This document shows, piece after piece, positions 1 through 7,080 of a stretch of 7,953 nucleotides of DNA. The notes below the pieces were generated by a model. That model saw nothing but the letters and a program-made list of their open reading frames with translations. It was not told the origin of the DNA and did no database searches. The stretch spans positions 1 through 7,953 of the forward strand of contig JAITQP010000175.1 of NCBI GenBank assembly GCA_031288885.1. Reading direction: 5' to 3'. This DNA is from Prevotellaceae bacterium (GTDB lineage Bacteria > Bacteroidota > Bacteroidia > Bacteroidales > UBA932). Every line of letters begins with the position of its first letter. Within the stretch, counting starts at the first letter, position 1. The translations under genes were made by a program, and so were the position numbers.

Positions 1-21
1 TAATTCTAATGTATTCCCCAG

Positions 22-3000
22 CTAAAACAGCAACCTCACCTCCATATTTCCGCTGTGCACCACGCGGCCGGTGGGTAGCCTGCGGCCGGAGTAAAGGCAG
101 CTCAGCTCCAGCCCCCTGCCGAGCATTCGCCGCAGGGTGGCGCTCCACGTAAAGTTGCGTCCGGCGCTGTAGCCTTGCAGCATTTCGTAGGCTACGGCGC
201 TGTTGCCGTCGCCGGTAAAGGCGGCGGCAATAAACCCCAGCCCGCCCGCCACCATGCCCTTTTTGGGCAGGTTGCAGGTGATTTCCGCCAGCGCGTCGTG
301 CAGCTGCGCATCCTCGGCGCTGGCGCGGTTTTTCTTTACCGAAAGCTTGTAGGAGATATTTACGCGCAGGTGCATGAGCGGGGTCAGCTCGCCGGCTGCG
401 CTGAGCGAGCGCTGCAAAATGTCGTAGCCTGCGCCGGCTTGGGCGTACTGCGCGCCGTAGGTTTTTTCCTCGCGCTGCGCCCCTGCGGTTAGCAGCAGCA
501 TGTCCGTCAGCCGCTGCGCTGCGCTGAGCCCCACCGCGCTGCTTTGGCGGAGCTCAAATCCGTTTACGAGCATGTACTTTGCCCTGCTGCCCTGCCACGT
601 CAGCTCCAGCTTGGTGCGCGCGCCCGGGGTGAGGTAGGTGAGCGTGTTGAGCGCGGTGTAGCTTTGGTTTACCACCGCGCTGTCGCTGAGCGGCTCGCTG
701 TAGAAGGGGTTGGCGTTTTGGGCAAAGTCGCTGCGCAGGCTTTTGTGCGCGTTGCTGAACGAAAACATGTTGCTAAACCTCGACAGCACCCCCTGCACGC
801 CGCTGCGCTGCTGCCAGAGCATTGCCGGTAGCAGGCTGAGCTGAAAGGAAAATCTTCCGGCGTAGGTCTGCACGTACTCGCGCGACGGCAGCGCAACCCG
901 AATGTAGGAGGCCTCGTCGCGAAAGGCAGCGACCTCAAACTCGTTGAGCTCTTTCACGCCGTTGCTGTTGTAGTCGCGCCACGCGTAGATGCCCTGCCCC
1001 GTGCCTATCTCCACGTAGATGAAGTCCTGCTTGGGCTCCATGCCTGCGCCCAGCTCGTACAGCGCGGAGGTGTTGATAAATCCCTTTATAAAAGTGCCCG
1101 AAAGCTCCTCCCGCCCCAGCAGCAGGTTTTCGGTGGCGGCGCTGTCGGCGTAGCGCACGTGGCGGAAGGTGCCGGTGAATTTGCTGCGGAGGATTTTCCC
1201 GTTCAGCTCGCTGGCAAGCCCCGCCTCCTGCGCCTGCGTAAAGGGCTTCATTTCGGTTTGGCGGGGGATAAAATCCACGCGGTTGCGGGCAAAGATTGTC
1301 GCCGCGTGCCTCCCGCTGTCGCTCCGCAAAAATATTTCTTCCGTATGAAACGCTTTGCCGGAGGGCTGCAGCGTTTGGTTTACGATGATGCTGTTGTGCT
1401 CCAGCTCGCCGCGCACGCCCGCCGTGAGCCGCCAAAATCCCTGCGCCACCTCGCCTTTTGCCCGAACAAACTGCGTGCTGCGGTGGCTTTGCAGCGTGCG
1501 CAGCACGCTGGCGTTGGCAGCGCCGGTAAAGCGACGCTGCCGCAGCCGGAGGTCGGCGCGCAGCATGCCGCCCTGCATGGCGGAAAACGAGGAGTCCAAG
1601 GGGCTGAGCGCAGCGTCGGTTGCGCCGGCGTTGACCATCGTTAGCGAGGCGCTGAAGCGGAGCTTGTCGGCGTAGCGGTAGCCCAGCAGGCCGGAGTACT
1701 GCTGAAAATTTCGTCCCGTGAGCTCGCCCTCCATGTTCCAATCGCGCTCGTACTCGGCGCTGACAAAGCGCTCGGGAGCCTCAAAATTTTTGTCGAACAG
1801 CAGCGCGGTAGCGGTAGCCACAACGTGGCTTTGGGCGCCTACGCTCCACGTTTTATCGCCCTTCAGGTTTACGGCAAAGCCGGTTTTGTCAACGCTGGGG
1901 TTGGCGGCAAAAAGGTTTGCGCTGCTGCCGGAGAGCGCGGCGTTGAGCGCAACGGCGCCGCTCGTGTCTGCGCCCAGCGCGCCGCCGGCTGTGAGCAGGA
2001 TTTTTCGCTTGGGGGTGACCAGCGCCTGCACCGGCTCGTAGCTTCCGTTGCCCGCGCCCACCCACGCGTAAACGCGCCCGTTGGCGGCGGAGGGGACAGG
2101 GGCGTAGCTGCCCTTGCCGGCCTCAACCTCCGAAAACCGTAGGCGGAAAAACGCCTCGCTCGGGTTGGTGGAGTATTCGTAGATTTGGAGGGGAGCGCCG
2201 TTGGCGATGGTATCCTTTTTTCGGTACAGAATTTCGTTGCCGCTGTACGCCACGCTGTCCACCGCAGGAGCTACGGCGCGCCAGAGCTGCGCGCCGGCGT
2301 TTGCCATTTGCAGCCTCTCCGCGTCGGTCAGGGTTTCGTCAATGGGCTGATTTTTGGCGTCGCCCTCGTAAAAGGTGTTGAGGTAAAAGGTGCCCGCTTG
2401 CGCTGCAAAGCTGTTTTTGACGTCGGCAATGTAGCGCGCGTAGCTTCGCTCGCTGTACTCAAACTCCACCACGATGCGGGAGTTTCGCGTAACGGGGTAG
2501 CGCGGCATGAAGGTAATTTCGGCGGTAGCGTAGCTGATGGTGTAGTCCGCGTCGCTGCCGCGCTCCAGCAGCAGCCCGTCGGCGTACACGCGCTCGCTGC
2601 CCGACAGCACCACAATGCTGCGCTCGCCCTCCGCCCCCGAAAGCAGGTACGCGCCCTGATTGCCGTCGATAGCCTCCAAGGTTTTGCGCGCAAATTTCCC
2701 CTTGCTCACGCCCGCCGAAACGCTCGTCCGGTAAACGCCTCCCCATTTTTTTTGCTGCGTCCGAAACGTTGCCCCCAGCGCCTTGCGGTTGTACTTCCCA
2801 AAAAAATCCCGCTCTTCGCTCAGCTCCACGTCTCCGGCGGAGAGGCTGGTGTTGTCCGTAAAAACGCTGATGAAAACCTTGTCAAACTCCTGTAGCGCCG
2901 CCGTGTTTCCCTCGGGGGATAGGGGCAGGTTTTTGTCGGAAACGGCGGCCATCATGCTCAGCTCGTCGGTCAGCTTTCCCGACAGCTGTAGCGACAGCTC

Positions 3001-3525
3001 CGAGGTGAGCGACGCGCTGCTGCTGGTGCTCACGCTCACGCCGCGCATGAGGCTGCCGTTGTGCTCCAGCCCGCTGTTGTCGAGCAGCTTTTCGTTCCGG
3101 TAAAGGCTGCCCAACGGCACAAAAAAGGGGTTGTAGGCGCTGAAAATGGTATCGCCCGAAAGGTATTTCTCATGCTCCTTGTTGAAGTACGCCTTGGTAA
3201 ACAGCACCGGAAACACGCGGTAGGCGGCGTGCACGGTTCTTCCTTGCAGGTTCCCCACGAGCAGCGCGTTGGGGTAGTCCACGTAGAATAGCGAGTCGGG
3301 GATGAGGCGACCCTGCTCATCGCGCAGCACGAGGGAGTGCGGCACAATGCTTAGCGTGTCTATCGCTGTGGCGCCGGAGGTGATGGCGAGCGCAGCGGAG
3401 CGAAAGGCGTTGTGCCGGCGCGCTGCCGCTGCCGTTAGCGTAGGCCGCAGCAGGCAGCAGGCAATGAGCAAGGCTAATATGGAATGGAAAGCTTTCAAAA
3501 TTCGGATTTCGGAAATATACTTCAC
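22..3525 (-). CDS. Large exported protein, predicted outer-membrane beta-barrel, function unknown
   Basis: I do not recognise a named family with certainty, but the protein resembles large uncharacterised outer-membrane proteins of Bacteroidota. It has 1167 residues. An N-terminal signal peptide (basic start, hydrophobic stretch about 15-28, Ala-rich cleavage zone 32-35) points to export. Residues 50-130 look beta-rich. A block at 157-256 contains GSLMRGVS, LQLSGKL, SPEGNTAALQEFDKVF, SAGDVEL and YNRKALGA, and a second block at 309-366 contains SGSERVYADG and RIVVEFEYSER. D851-x-N853-x-N855-G856 followed by E859 and E862 fits an EF-hand-like calcium loop. From about 370 onward, alternating strand-like segments run to a C-terminus ending RLLF, as in outer-membrane barrels. 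The start is GTG at 3525; a TTG at 3498 would give a shorter signal peptide. The gene begins 21 bases after purN and probably shares its transcript. No TonB box or plug domain is evident. The reading frame is certain; the barrel is inferred. Confidence 0.85.
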   Translation of the reverse strand: MKYISEIRILKAFHSILALLIACCLLRPTLTAAAARRHNAFRSAALAITSGATAIDTLSIVPHSLVLRDEQGRLIPDSLFYVDYPNALLVGNLQGRTVHAAYRVFPVLFTKAYFNKEHEKYLSGDTIFSAYNPFFVPLGSLYRNEKLLDNSGLEHNGSLMRGVSVSTSSSASLTSELSLQLSGKLTDELSMMAAVSDKNLPLSPEGNTAALQEFDKVFISVFTDNTSLSAGDVELSEERDFFGKYNRKALGATFRTQQKKWGGVYRTSVSAGVSKGKFARKTLEAIDGNQGAYLLSGAEGERSIVVLSGSERVYADGLLLERGSDADYTISYATAEITFMPRYPVTRNSRIVVEFEYSERSYARYIADVKNSFAAQAGTFYLNTFYEGDAKNQPIDETLTDAERLQMANAGAQLWRAVAPAVDSVAYSGNEILYRKKDTIANGAPLQIYEYSTNPSEAFFRLRFSEVEAGKGSYAPVPSAANGRVYAWVGAGNGSYEPVQALVTPKRKILLTAGGALGADTSGAVALNAALSGSSANLFAANPSVDKTGFAVNLKGDKTWSVGAQSHVVATATALLFDKNFEAPERFVSAEYERDWNMEGELTGRNFQQYSGLLGYRYADKLRFSASLTMVNAGATDAALSPLDSSFSAMQGGMLRADLRLRQRRFTGAANASVLRTLQSHRSTQFVRAKGEVAQGFWRLTAGVRGELEHNSIIVNQTLQPSGKAFHTEEIFLRSDSGRHAATIFARNRVDFIPRQTEMKPFTQAQEAGLASELNGKILRSKFTGTFRHVRYADSAATENLLLGREELSGTFIKGFINTSALYELGAGMEPKQDFIYVEIGTGQGIYAWRDYNSNGVKELNEFEVAAFRDEASYIRVALPSREYVQTYAGRFSFQLSLLPAMLWQQRSGVQGVLSRFSNMFSFSNAHKSLRSDFAQNANPFYSEPLSDSAVVNQSYTALNTLTYLTPGARTKLELTWQGSRAKYMLVNGFELRQSSAVGLSAAQRLTDMLLLTAGAQREEKTYGAQYAQAGAGYDILQRSLSAAGELTPLMHLRVNISYKLSVKKNRASAEDAQLHDALAEITCNLPKKGMVAGGLGFIAAAFTGDGNSAVAYEMLQGYSAGRNFTWSATLRRMLGRGLELSCLYSGRRLPTGRVVHSGNMEVRLLF

Positions 3526-3546
3526 ACGGCCTAACGTTGCGCCCTG

Positions 3547-4131
3547 TCACTGCGCGCAGCTTGCCGCCAGCACCTCCGCCACCACCCTTGGGAAGTGCTG
3601 CTGCTCCAGCTGGTGGATTTTTGCGGCAATATCGTCGGCGGTATCGCTGGGGCAAACGGGGCAGGAGGCCTGAAAAATGGCGTCGCCCTTGTCGTACTCG
3701 CTGTTTACGTAGTGAATGGTGATGCCCGTTTCGCGCTCTCCGGCGGCTTTCACGGCGCGGTGCACGTTCATGCCGTACATTCCCTTGCCGCCGTACTTGG
3801 GCAGCAGCGCGGGGTGAATGTTTACAATCCTGCGCCGGAAGGCGCTTACCAAGCACTCCGGCACGAGCCACAGGAAGCCGGCCAGCACAATCAGGTCGAT
3901 TTTTTGCTGCCGCAGCTCCTGCAAAATAATTTCCGAGCCGTACAGCTCATTTCGGCTAAAAATTCGCGTTGGAACGCCTAAATTTGCCGCCCGAGTAAGG
4001 GCGTAAGCCGCTGGGTTGTTGGACAAAAGGAGCTTTACGCAGGCCCCGTTTTGCCCCGCTTGGTTGAAAAACCTGATGAGGTTCTCGGCGTTGGTGCCGG
4101 AGCCCGATGCGAATATAGCTATGTTATTCAT
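3547..4131 (-). CDS. purN: Phosphoribosylglycinamide formyltransferase (GAR transformylase)
   Basis: This cytoplasmic enzyme transfers a formyl group from 10-formyltetrahydrofolate to glycinamide ribonucleotide, the third step of de novo purine synthesis. The N-terminal FASGSGTNAENLI (7-19) is the phosphate-binding glycine-rich loop that opens the family. NIHPALLP contains catalytic N104 and H106, and GITIHYVNSEYDKGD contains D147, matching the Asn, His and Asp catalytic residues of the E. coli enzyme. The length of 194 residues is usual for the short bacterial PurN. I chose the ATG at 4131 because MNNIAIFASG aligns with family N-termini. An in-frame ATG at 4149 would add MPKTLI and leave only a very short leader after the predicted promoter. 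It is the first gene of a minus-strand unit that continues into the large exported protein, and it is divergent from acpP. The alternative PurT type is excluded by these motifs. Confidence 0.96.
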   Translation of the reverse strand: MNNIAIFASGSGTNAENLIRFFNQAGQNGACVKLLLSNNPAAYALTRAANLGVPTRIFSRNELYGSEIILQELRQQKIDLIVLAGFLWLVPECLVSAFRRRIVNIHPALLPKYGGKGMYGMNVHRAVKAAGERETGITIHYVNSEYDKGDAIFQASCPVCPSDTADDIAAKIHQLEQQHFPRVVAEVLAASCAQ

Positions 4132-4171
4132 AATTAGTGTTTTTGGCATTTTTAGCTGATAAAAAGTTGCT

Positions 4172-4179
4172 CAAAAGTA
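4172..4179 (-). promoter_or_regulatory. Predicted -7 box of the purN promoter
   Basis: Read on the minus strand this is TACTTTTG, again fitting TAnnTTTG. Transcription would start near 4164-4167, about 35 bases before the purN ATG at 4131. As with the acpP box, I find no good -33 TTTG at the expected spacing. Confidence 0.5.
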
Positions 4180-4201
4180 TAAAAACTATGGAATAAGTTT
4201 A

Positions 4202-4209
4202 TACTTTTG
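4202..4209 (+). promoter_or_regulatory. Predicted -7 box of the acpP operon promoter
   Basis: TACTTTTG fits the Bacteroidota -7 consensus TAnnTTTG. Transcription would begin near 4214-4217, giving an acpP leader of about 80 bases. No TTTG -33 box lies at the usual distance upstream (about 4179-4182 reads A-rich), so the promoter is recognised by its -7 element only. Confidence 0.6.
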
Positions 4210-4212
4210 TAC

Positions 4213-4232
4213 CGACTTTTTTTTTAAGGTCG
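4213..4232 (+). other. Possible hairpin at the start of the acpP leader
   Basis: CGACTTT can pair with AAGGTCG (one G-T wobble) around a T-rich loop, within a run of nine Ts at 4217-4225. It would sit at the very 5' end of the predicted acpP transcript, where it might protect the mRNA end. It is short and T-rich, so it may have no function. The remaining leader to 4295 is AT-rich without a Shine-Dalgarno motif. Confidence 0.25.
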
Positions 4233-4295
4233 CCGTTTTACTACATGTATCAATTTGTATTTCTAATTTTAAACCACTAACTAAAATCGAAAATT

Positions 4296-4535
4296 ATGGC
4301 AGATGTAGCAGCAAAAGTGAAAGCGATTATTGTTGACAAGCTTGGCGTTGACGAAGCAGAGGTAACACCTACCGCAACCTTTACCAATGACTTGGGAGCC
4401 GACTCGCTGGATACCGTAGAGCTCATTATGGAGTTCGAAAAAGAGTTCGGTGTTTCCATCCCCGATGAAGATACCGAAAAGATCGTCAATGTAGGCGACG
4501 CCATTTCGTACATTGAAAAGGCAAGCAGCAAGTAG
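4296..4535 (+). CDS. acpP: Acyl carrier protein
   Basis: ACP carries acyl intermediates of fatty acid synthesis as thioesters on a 4'-phosphopantetheine arm in the cytoplasm. The product is 79 residues, the normal size, and strongly acidic. The attachment motif [10 protein letters not shown] places the modified serine at S37, followed by the recognition helix [16 protein letters not shown], which contacts partner enzymes such as FabF. The ATG at 4296 gives the expected [12 protein letters not shown] start. The gene is the first of the plus-strand operon, and fabF follows after 52 bases. It probably uses the promoter box at 4202-4209. The gap to fabF contains a run of eight Ts (4557-4564) but no convincing stem. 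A PKS or NRPS carrier domain is unlikely given the fabF context. Confidence 0.98.
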   Translation: MADVAAKVKAIIVDKLGVDEAEVTPTATFTNDLGADSLDTVELIMEFEKEFGVSIPDEDTEKIVNVGDAISYIEKASSK

Positions 4536-4587
4536 TGTAGTAACGTTTCGAGATTGTTTTTTTTGCAAACCAAGTTTTTGAAAAGTG

Positions 4588-5844
4588 ATGGAGTTAAAGA
4601 GAGTCGTTGTAACAGGAATGGGAACTATCAACCCTTTAGGTAAAACGGTTGACGAATATTTCGACAATTTGCTGAAAGGGGTGAGCGGAGCTGCGCCTAT
4701 TACGCGCTTCGACACCACGAGCTTTAAAACAAAATTTGCCTGCGAAGTAAAAAATTTTGATGTAGCACAGCATACCGACGCCATAGAGCGAAGAGAAGCC
4801 CGTAAGTTAGACCTCTACACGCAGTTTGCGATGATTGCGGCTTACGAAGTTGTAAAATCTTCCGAAATGGACTTGTCGGCTGTTGACCTCGATGAGGTGG
4901 GCGTTGTTTGGGCTTCGGGTATAGGTGGTATTCGTACCTTCTTTGAGGAGGTGAGAGACTTTGTCAAGGGAGACGGAATGCCGCGCTTTAACCCGTTTTT
5001 TGTGCCTAAAATGATTGCCGATATCGCCGCCGGCCAAATATCCATGAAGTATGGATTTAGGGGCCCAAACTACGCTACGGTATCGGCATGCGCATCGTCC
5101 AACCACGCCATGATAGACGCGTTTAACCTCATTCGCCTCGGAAAGGCAAAGGCTATCATAGCCGGAGGCTCCGAAGCGCCTATCAACGAGGCAGCCATGG
5201 GGGGATTTAACTCCGCGCAGGCGCTCTCCACCAACAACGACAGCTACGCCACCGCTTCCCGCCCGTTCGACAAAACCCGCGATGGGTTTGTGATGGGCGA
5301 GGGAGGCGCCGGCCTGATGTTTGAGGAGTACGAGCACGCCAAAGCGCGCGGCGCAAAAATCCACGCGGAAGTAGTAGGCGGTGGCATGACTGCCGACGCC
5401 TACCATCTTACCGCGTCGCACCCCGAAGGCTTGGGCGCCGCCAACGCCATGAAGCGCGCCCTCAGCGAAGCGGGCCTAAAGCCCGAAGAGGTGGACTACA
5501 TCAACGTACACGGAACCTCTACGCCGGTGGGCGATATTGCTGAAATAAAGGCGGTGGAAAAAGTGTTTGGCGACCACGCCTATAACCTCAACATCAGCTC
5601 CACCAAATCTATGACGGGACACCTGCTGGGCGCCACCGGCGCTGTGGAAGCGCTGGCGTGCATTTGCGCCATACAAAGGGGGATGATACCCCCAACTATT
5701 AATAATCAAGATTTAGATCCGGCATTTGACCCGCGCCTAAACCTGACCCTGAACGTGGCGCAAAAGCGCGACGTGAAGATTGCCTTGAGCAACACCTTCG
5801 GGTTTGGGGGGCACAATGCCTCGGTAATTTTTAAGCGTATTTAG
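4588..5844 (+). CDS. fabF: Beta-ketoacyl-ACP synthase II
   Basis: FabF condenses malonyl-ACP with acyl-ACP, lengthening the fatty acid by two carbons. The 418-residue protein has the thiolase-fold layout with all three catalytic residues: C168 in VSACASSN, H308 in NVHGTSTPVGD and H345 in STKSMTGHLLGATGA, plus the supporting K340 and the gating loop FGFGG at 404-408. The Cys-His-His set marks an elongating synthase rather than FabH (Cys-His-Asn). Length and the MTGHLLGATGAVE stretch favour FabF over FabB. I chose the ATG at 4588, giving MELKRVVVTGMG; a GTG lies directly before it at 4585. The gene follows acpP by 52 bases and its stop is four bases before rnc. Base composition rises sharply along the gene: two lines counted in 4621-4860 are near 40-45% GC, while 5221-5400 is about 63-65%. 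Confidence 0.97.
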   Translation: MELKRVVVTGMGTINPLGKTVDEYFDNLLKGVSGAAPITRFDTTSFKTKFACEVKNFDVAQHTDAIERREARKLDLYTQFAMIAAYEVVKSSEMDLSAVDLDEVGVVWASGIGGIRTFFEEVRDFVKGDGMPRFNPFFVPKMIADIAAGQISMKYGFRGPNYATVSACASSNHAMIDAFNLIRLGKAKAIIAGGSEAPINEAAMGGFNSAQALSTNNDSYATASRPFDKTRDGFVMGEGGAGLMFEEYEHAKARGAKIHAEVVGGGMTADAYHLTASHPEGLGAANAMKRALSEAGLKPEEVDYINVHGTSTPVGDIAEIKAVEKVFGDHAYNLNISSTKSMTGHLLGATGAVEALACICAIQRGMIPPTINNQDLDPAFDPRLNLTLNVAQKRDVKIALSNTFGFGGHNASVIFKRI

Positions 5845-5848
5845 TATT

Positions 5849-6643
5849 TTGTTTTCTTACCTGTTTCAATGCGGAAAAAAGCTCTTCTCCCGCTCTCTAA
5901 AGAGCGAAGATGAGCAGCTTAAAACCTCCCTAAAGGAGGTGTTAGGCTACACCCCAAAGCGGCTTGAGCTCTACCAGCAGGCGTTTACGCACAGCTCGAG
6001 CTCGGTTCGTGCTCCTCACCACCAGCATCAGCATCACCACCACCACAAGCGCTACTACGTCAAGCCGACGGAGCATAACGAGCGCTTGGAGTTCTTGGGC
6101 GACGCCGTTCTCGAAATTATTGTTTCGGAATACCTCTACAACAAGTTTTCAAGCAAGCGCGAAGGCTTTTTGACGCAGGTGCGCTCAAAAATCGTGGGGC
6201 GCGAGGCGCTGGAGAAGCTGGCGCAGCGGCTGGACTTGGCGCTGCTCGTAAAGGCAAAGCTGCGCAACTCCTCGGCAAAAAATATTTTGGGCAACACGCT
6301 CGAGGCGCTGATGGGGGCCATATACCTCGATAAGGGCTACGCGCGCGCGAGGGAGGTCTTTATTAACCGTATGCTGCTGCCGCACGTCAACATTGACGAC
6401 TTGGTCAAGCGCGAGTTTGACTTCAAGAGCCGCCTGCTGGAGGTGGTGCAAAAGCGGGGCAAGACGGCGGTGTTTGACACCGTGAGCCAGCAAGGCAAAG
6501 ACAAGGCGCACACGCAGTTCACCTGCACGCTCCGCGTTGACGGAGAGGTGGCAGGGCAGGGGAGCGGACTGTCAAAAAAGGAGGCCGAGCAGCGCGCCGC
6601 CGAAAAGGCATACGCTGCGGTCTCCTCTGCAAAGCGCTCGTAG
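5849..6643 (+). CDS. rnc: Ribonuclease III with histidine-rich insert
   Basis: RNase III cuts double-stranded RNA during rRNA maturation and mRNA decay, acting as a homodimer. The catalytic domain (about 20-180) has the signature NERLEFLGDAVL at 77-88 with metal-binding E78, E81 and D85, and a second acidic site at NTLEALMGAIYLD, where E152 matches the essential E117 of E. coli. The position matching E. coli D114 is N149. A double-stranded RNA-binding domain follows (about 190-260: FKSRLLEVVQ, FTCTLRVDG, GSGLSKKEAEQRAAEKA). Between AFTHSSSS and the signature lies an insert with eight histidines in 57-66, lengthening this loop by about 20 residues over E. coli. No in-frame ATG precedes the domain, and the TTG at 5849 is the only usual start codon, four bases after the fabF stop, suggesting translational coupling. 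The 264-residue length is slightly above the typical 220-250. Confidence 0.96.
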   Translation: MFSYLFQCGKKLFSRSLKSEDEQLKTSLKEVLGYTPKRLELYQQAFTHSSSSVRAPHHQHQHHHHHKRYYVKPTEHNERLEFLGDAVLEIIVSEYLYNKFSSKREGFLTQVRSKIVGREALEKLAQRLDLALLVKAKLRNSSAKNILGNTLEALMGAIYLDKGYARAREVFINRMLLPHVNIDDLVKREFDFKSRLLEVVQKRGKTAVFDTVSQQGKDKAHTQFTCTLRVDGEVAGQGSGLSKKEAEQRAAEKAYAAVSSAKRS

Positions 6644-6645
6644 CC

Positions 6646-7047
6646 ATGATTGTTACGCCTATCCAAATACGGTTTAGCGATGTTGACTGCTTTAAGCATG
6701 TGAACAACGCCGTGTACTGGAGCTACTTTGACGTGGGGCGCATGGACTACCTGCACAGGCTGCTGGCGGATGACTTTGAGCTGCACGACGAAACGGTCAT
6801 CTTGGTGCACGTGGAGGCCGACTACAAGGTGCAAACCCGACTGAAAGACTCCATTGCCGTGCGCACCCGCATAACGGGCGTTGGCGAGCGAAGCATCAAA
6901 ATGCAGCAGGAAGTTATCAACACCCAAACGGGCAACGTGCACGCAAGCAGCGTCTCCGTCCTTGCAGGCTTTAGTAAGACGCTGCAAAAATCCATTCCGA
7001 TAAAGCCGGAGTGGAGAAGCAAGATAGAGGCATTTGAGCAAGCGTAG
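6646..7047 (+). CDS. Hotdog-fold acyl-CoA thioesterase (4HBT family)
   Basis: The 133-residue product has the size and N-terminal signature of single-domain 4-hydroxybenzoyl-CoA thioesterase family proteins (YbgC/FadM-like), which hydrolyse acyl thioesters in the cytoplasm. The diagnostic stretch RFSDVDCFKHVNNAVYW lies at 9-25, with D14 at the position of the YbgC catalytic Asp and HVNN at the start of the central hotdog helix. The later beta strands (ETVILVHVEADY, SIAVRTRITGVG, SIKMQQEVIN, ASSVSVLAGF) fit the sheet. The ATG at 6646 is two bases after the rnc stop, so translation is probably coupled. Position in an acpP-fabF operon suggests a substrate linked to fatty acid metabolism, for example releasing stray acyl-CoA or acyl-ACP, but the sequence does not fix chain length or carrier. 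No gene symbol is given because the YbgC and FadM branches cannot be separated by eye. Confidence 0.85.
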   Translation: MIVTPIQIRFSDVDCFKHVNNAVYWSYFDVGRMDYLHRLLADDFELHDETVILVHVEADYKVQTRLKDSIAVRTRITGVGERSIKMQQEVINTQTGNVHASSVSVLAGFSKTLQKSIPIKPEWRSKIEAFEQA

Positions 7048-7080
7048 GTTGCAGGTAAGGTAAGTTTATCGGCAGGCAAA

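Larger units (their letters stand above)
4172..4209. repeat. Perfect 12-base inverted repeat in the purN/acpP divergent region
   Basis: CAAAAGTATAAA at 4172-4183 is mirrored exactly by TTTATACTTTTG at 4198-4209, with a 14-base spacer. Each arm contains a TACTTTTG box reading outward, so the repeat is probably two facing promoter elements. It could also serve as a binding site for a dimeric regulator. The repeat is seen directly; the role is inferred. Confidence 0.8.

Noticed and set aside
935..1741. 268-residue minus-strand frame overlapping the large gene
   Set aside because: It is a shifted reading of the same strand, rich in Arg, Ala and Gln as expected for an out-of-frame read, and does not indicate a frameshift because the main frame is unbroken.
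2185..2895. 236-residue open frame on the plus strand opposite the large exported protein
   Set aside because: It lies fully antisense to a 1167-residue gene with clear protein signatures, has low-complexity Ala/Val/Arg-rich composition and no recognisable motif. Such frames arise easily in GC-rich genes.
3317..3871. 184-residue minus-strand frame spanning the purN/large-gene junction
   Set aside because: Both flanking genes are intact with catalytic motifs or a signal peptide in their own frames, so this frame is a shadow.
4536..4587. Possible attenuator between acpP and fabF
   Set aside because: There is a run of eight Ts at 4557-4564, and ACP is usually made in excess, but I could not find a stable stem before the T-run.
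4281..4784. 167-residue minus-strand frame across acpP and the start of fabF
   Set aside because: It is antisense to two certain genes and has no motif.
5849..6643. His-rich stretch as an artificial tag or vector sequence
   Set aside because: It is internal to rnc, interrupted by Gln codons and mixed CAC/CAT codons, and flanked by normal enzyme sequence, so it is natural.
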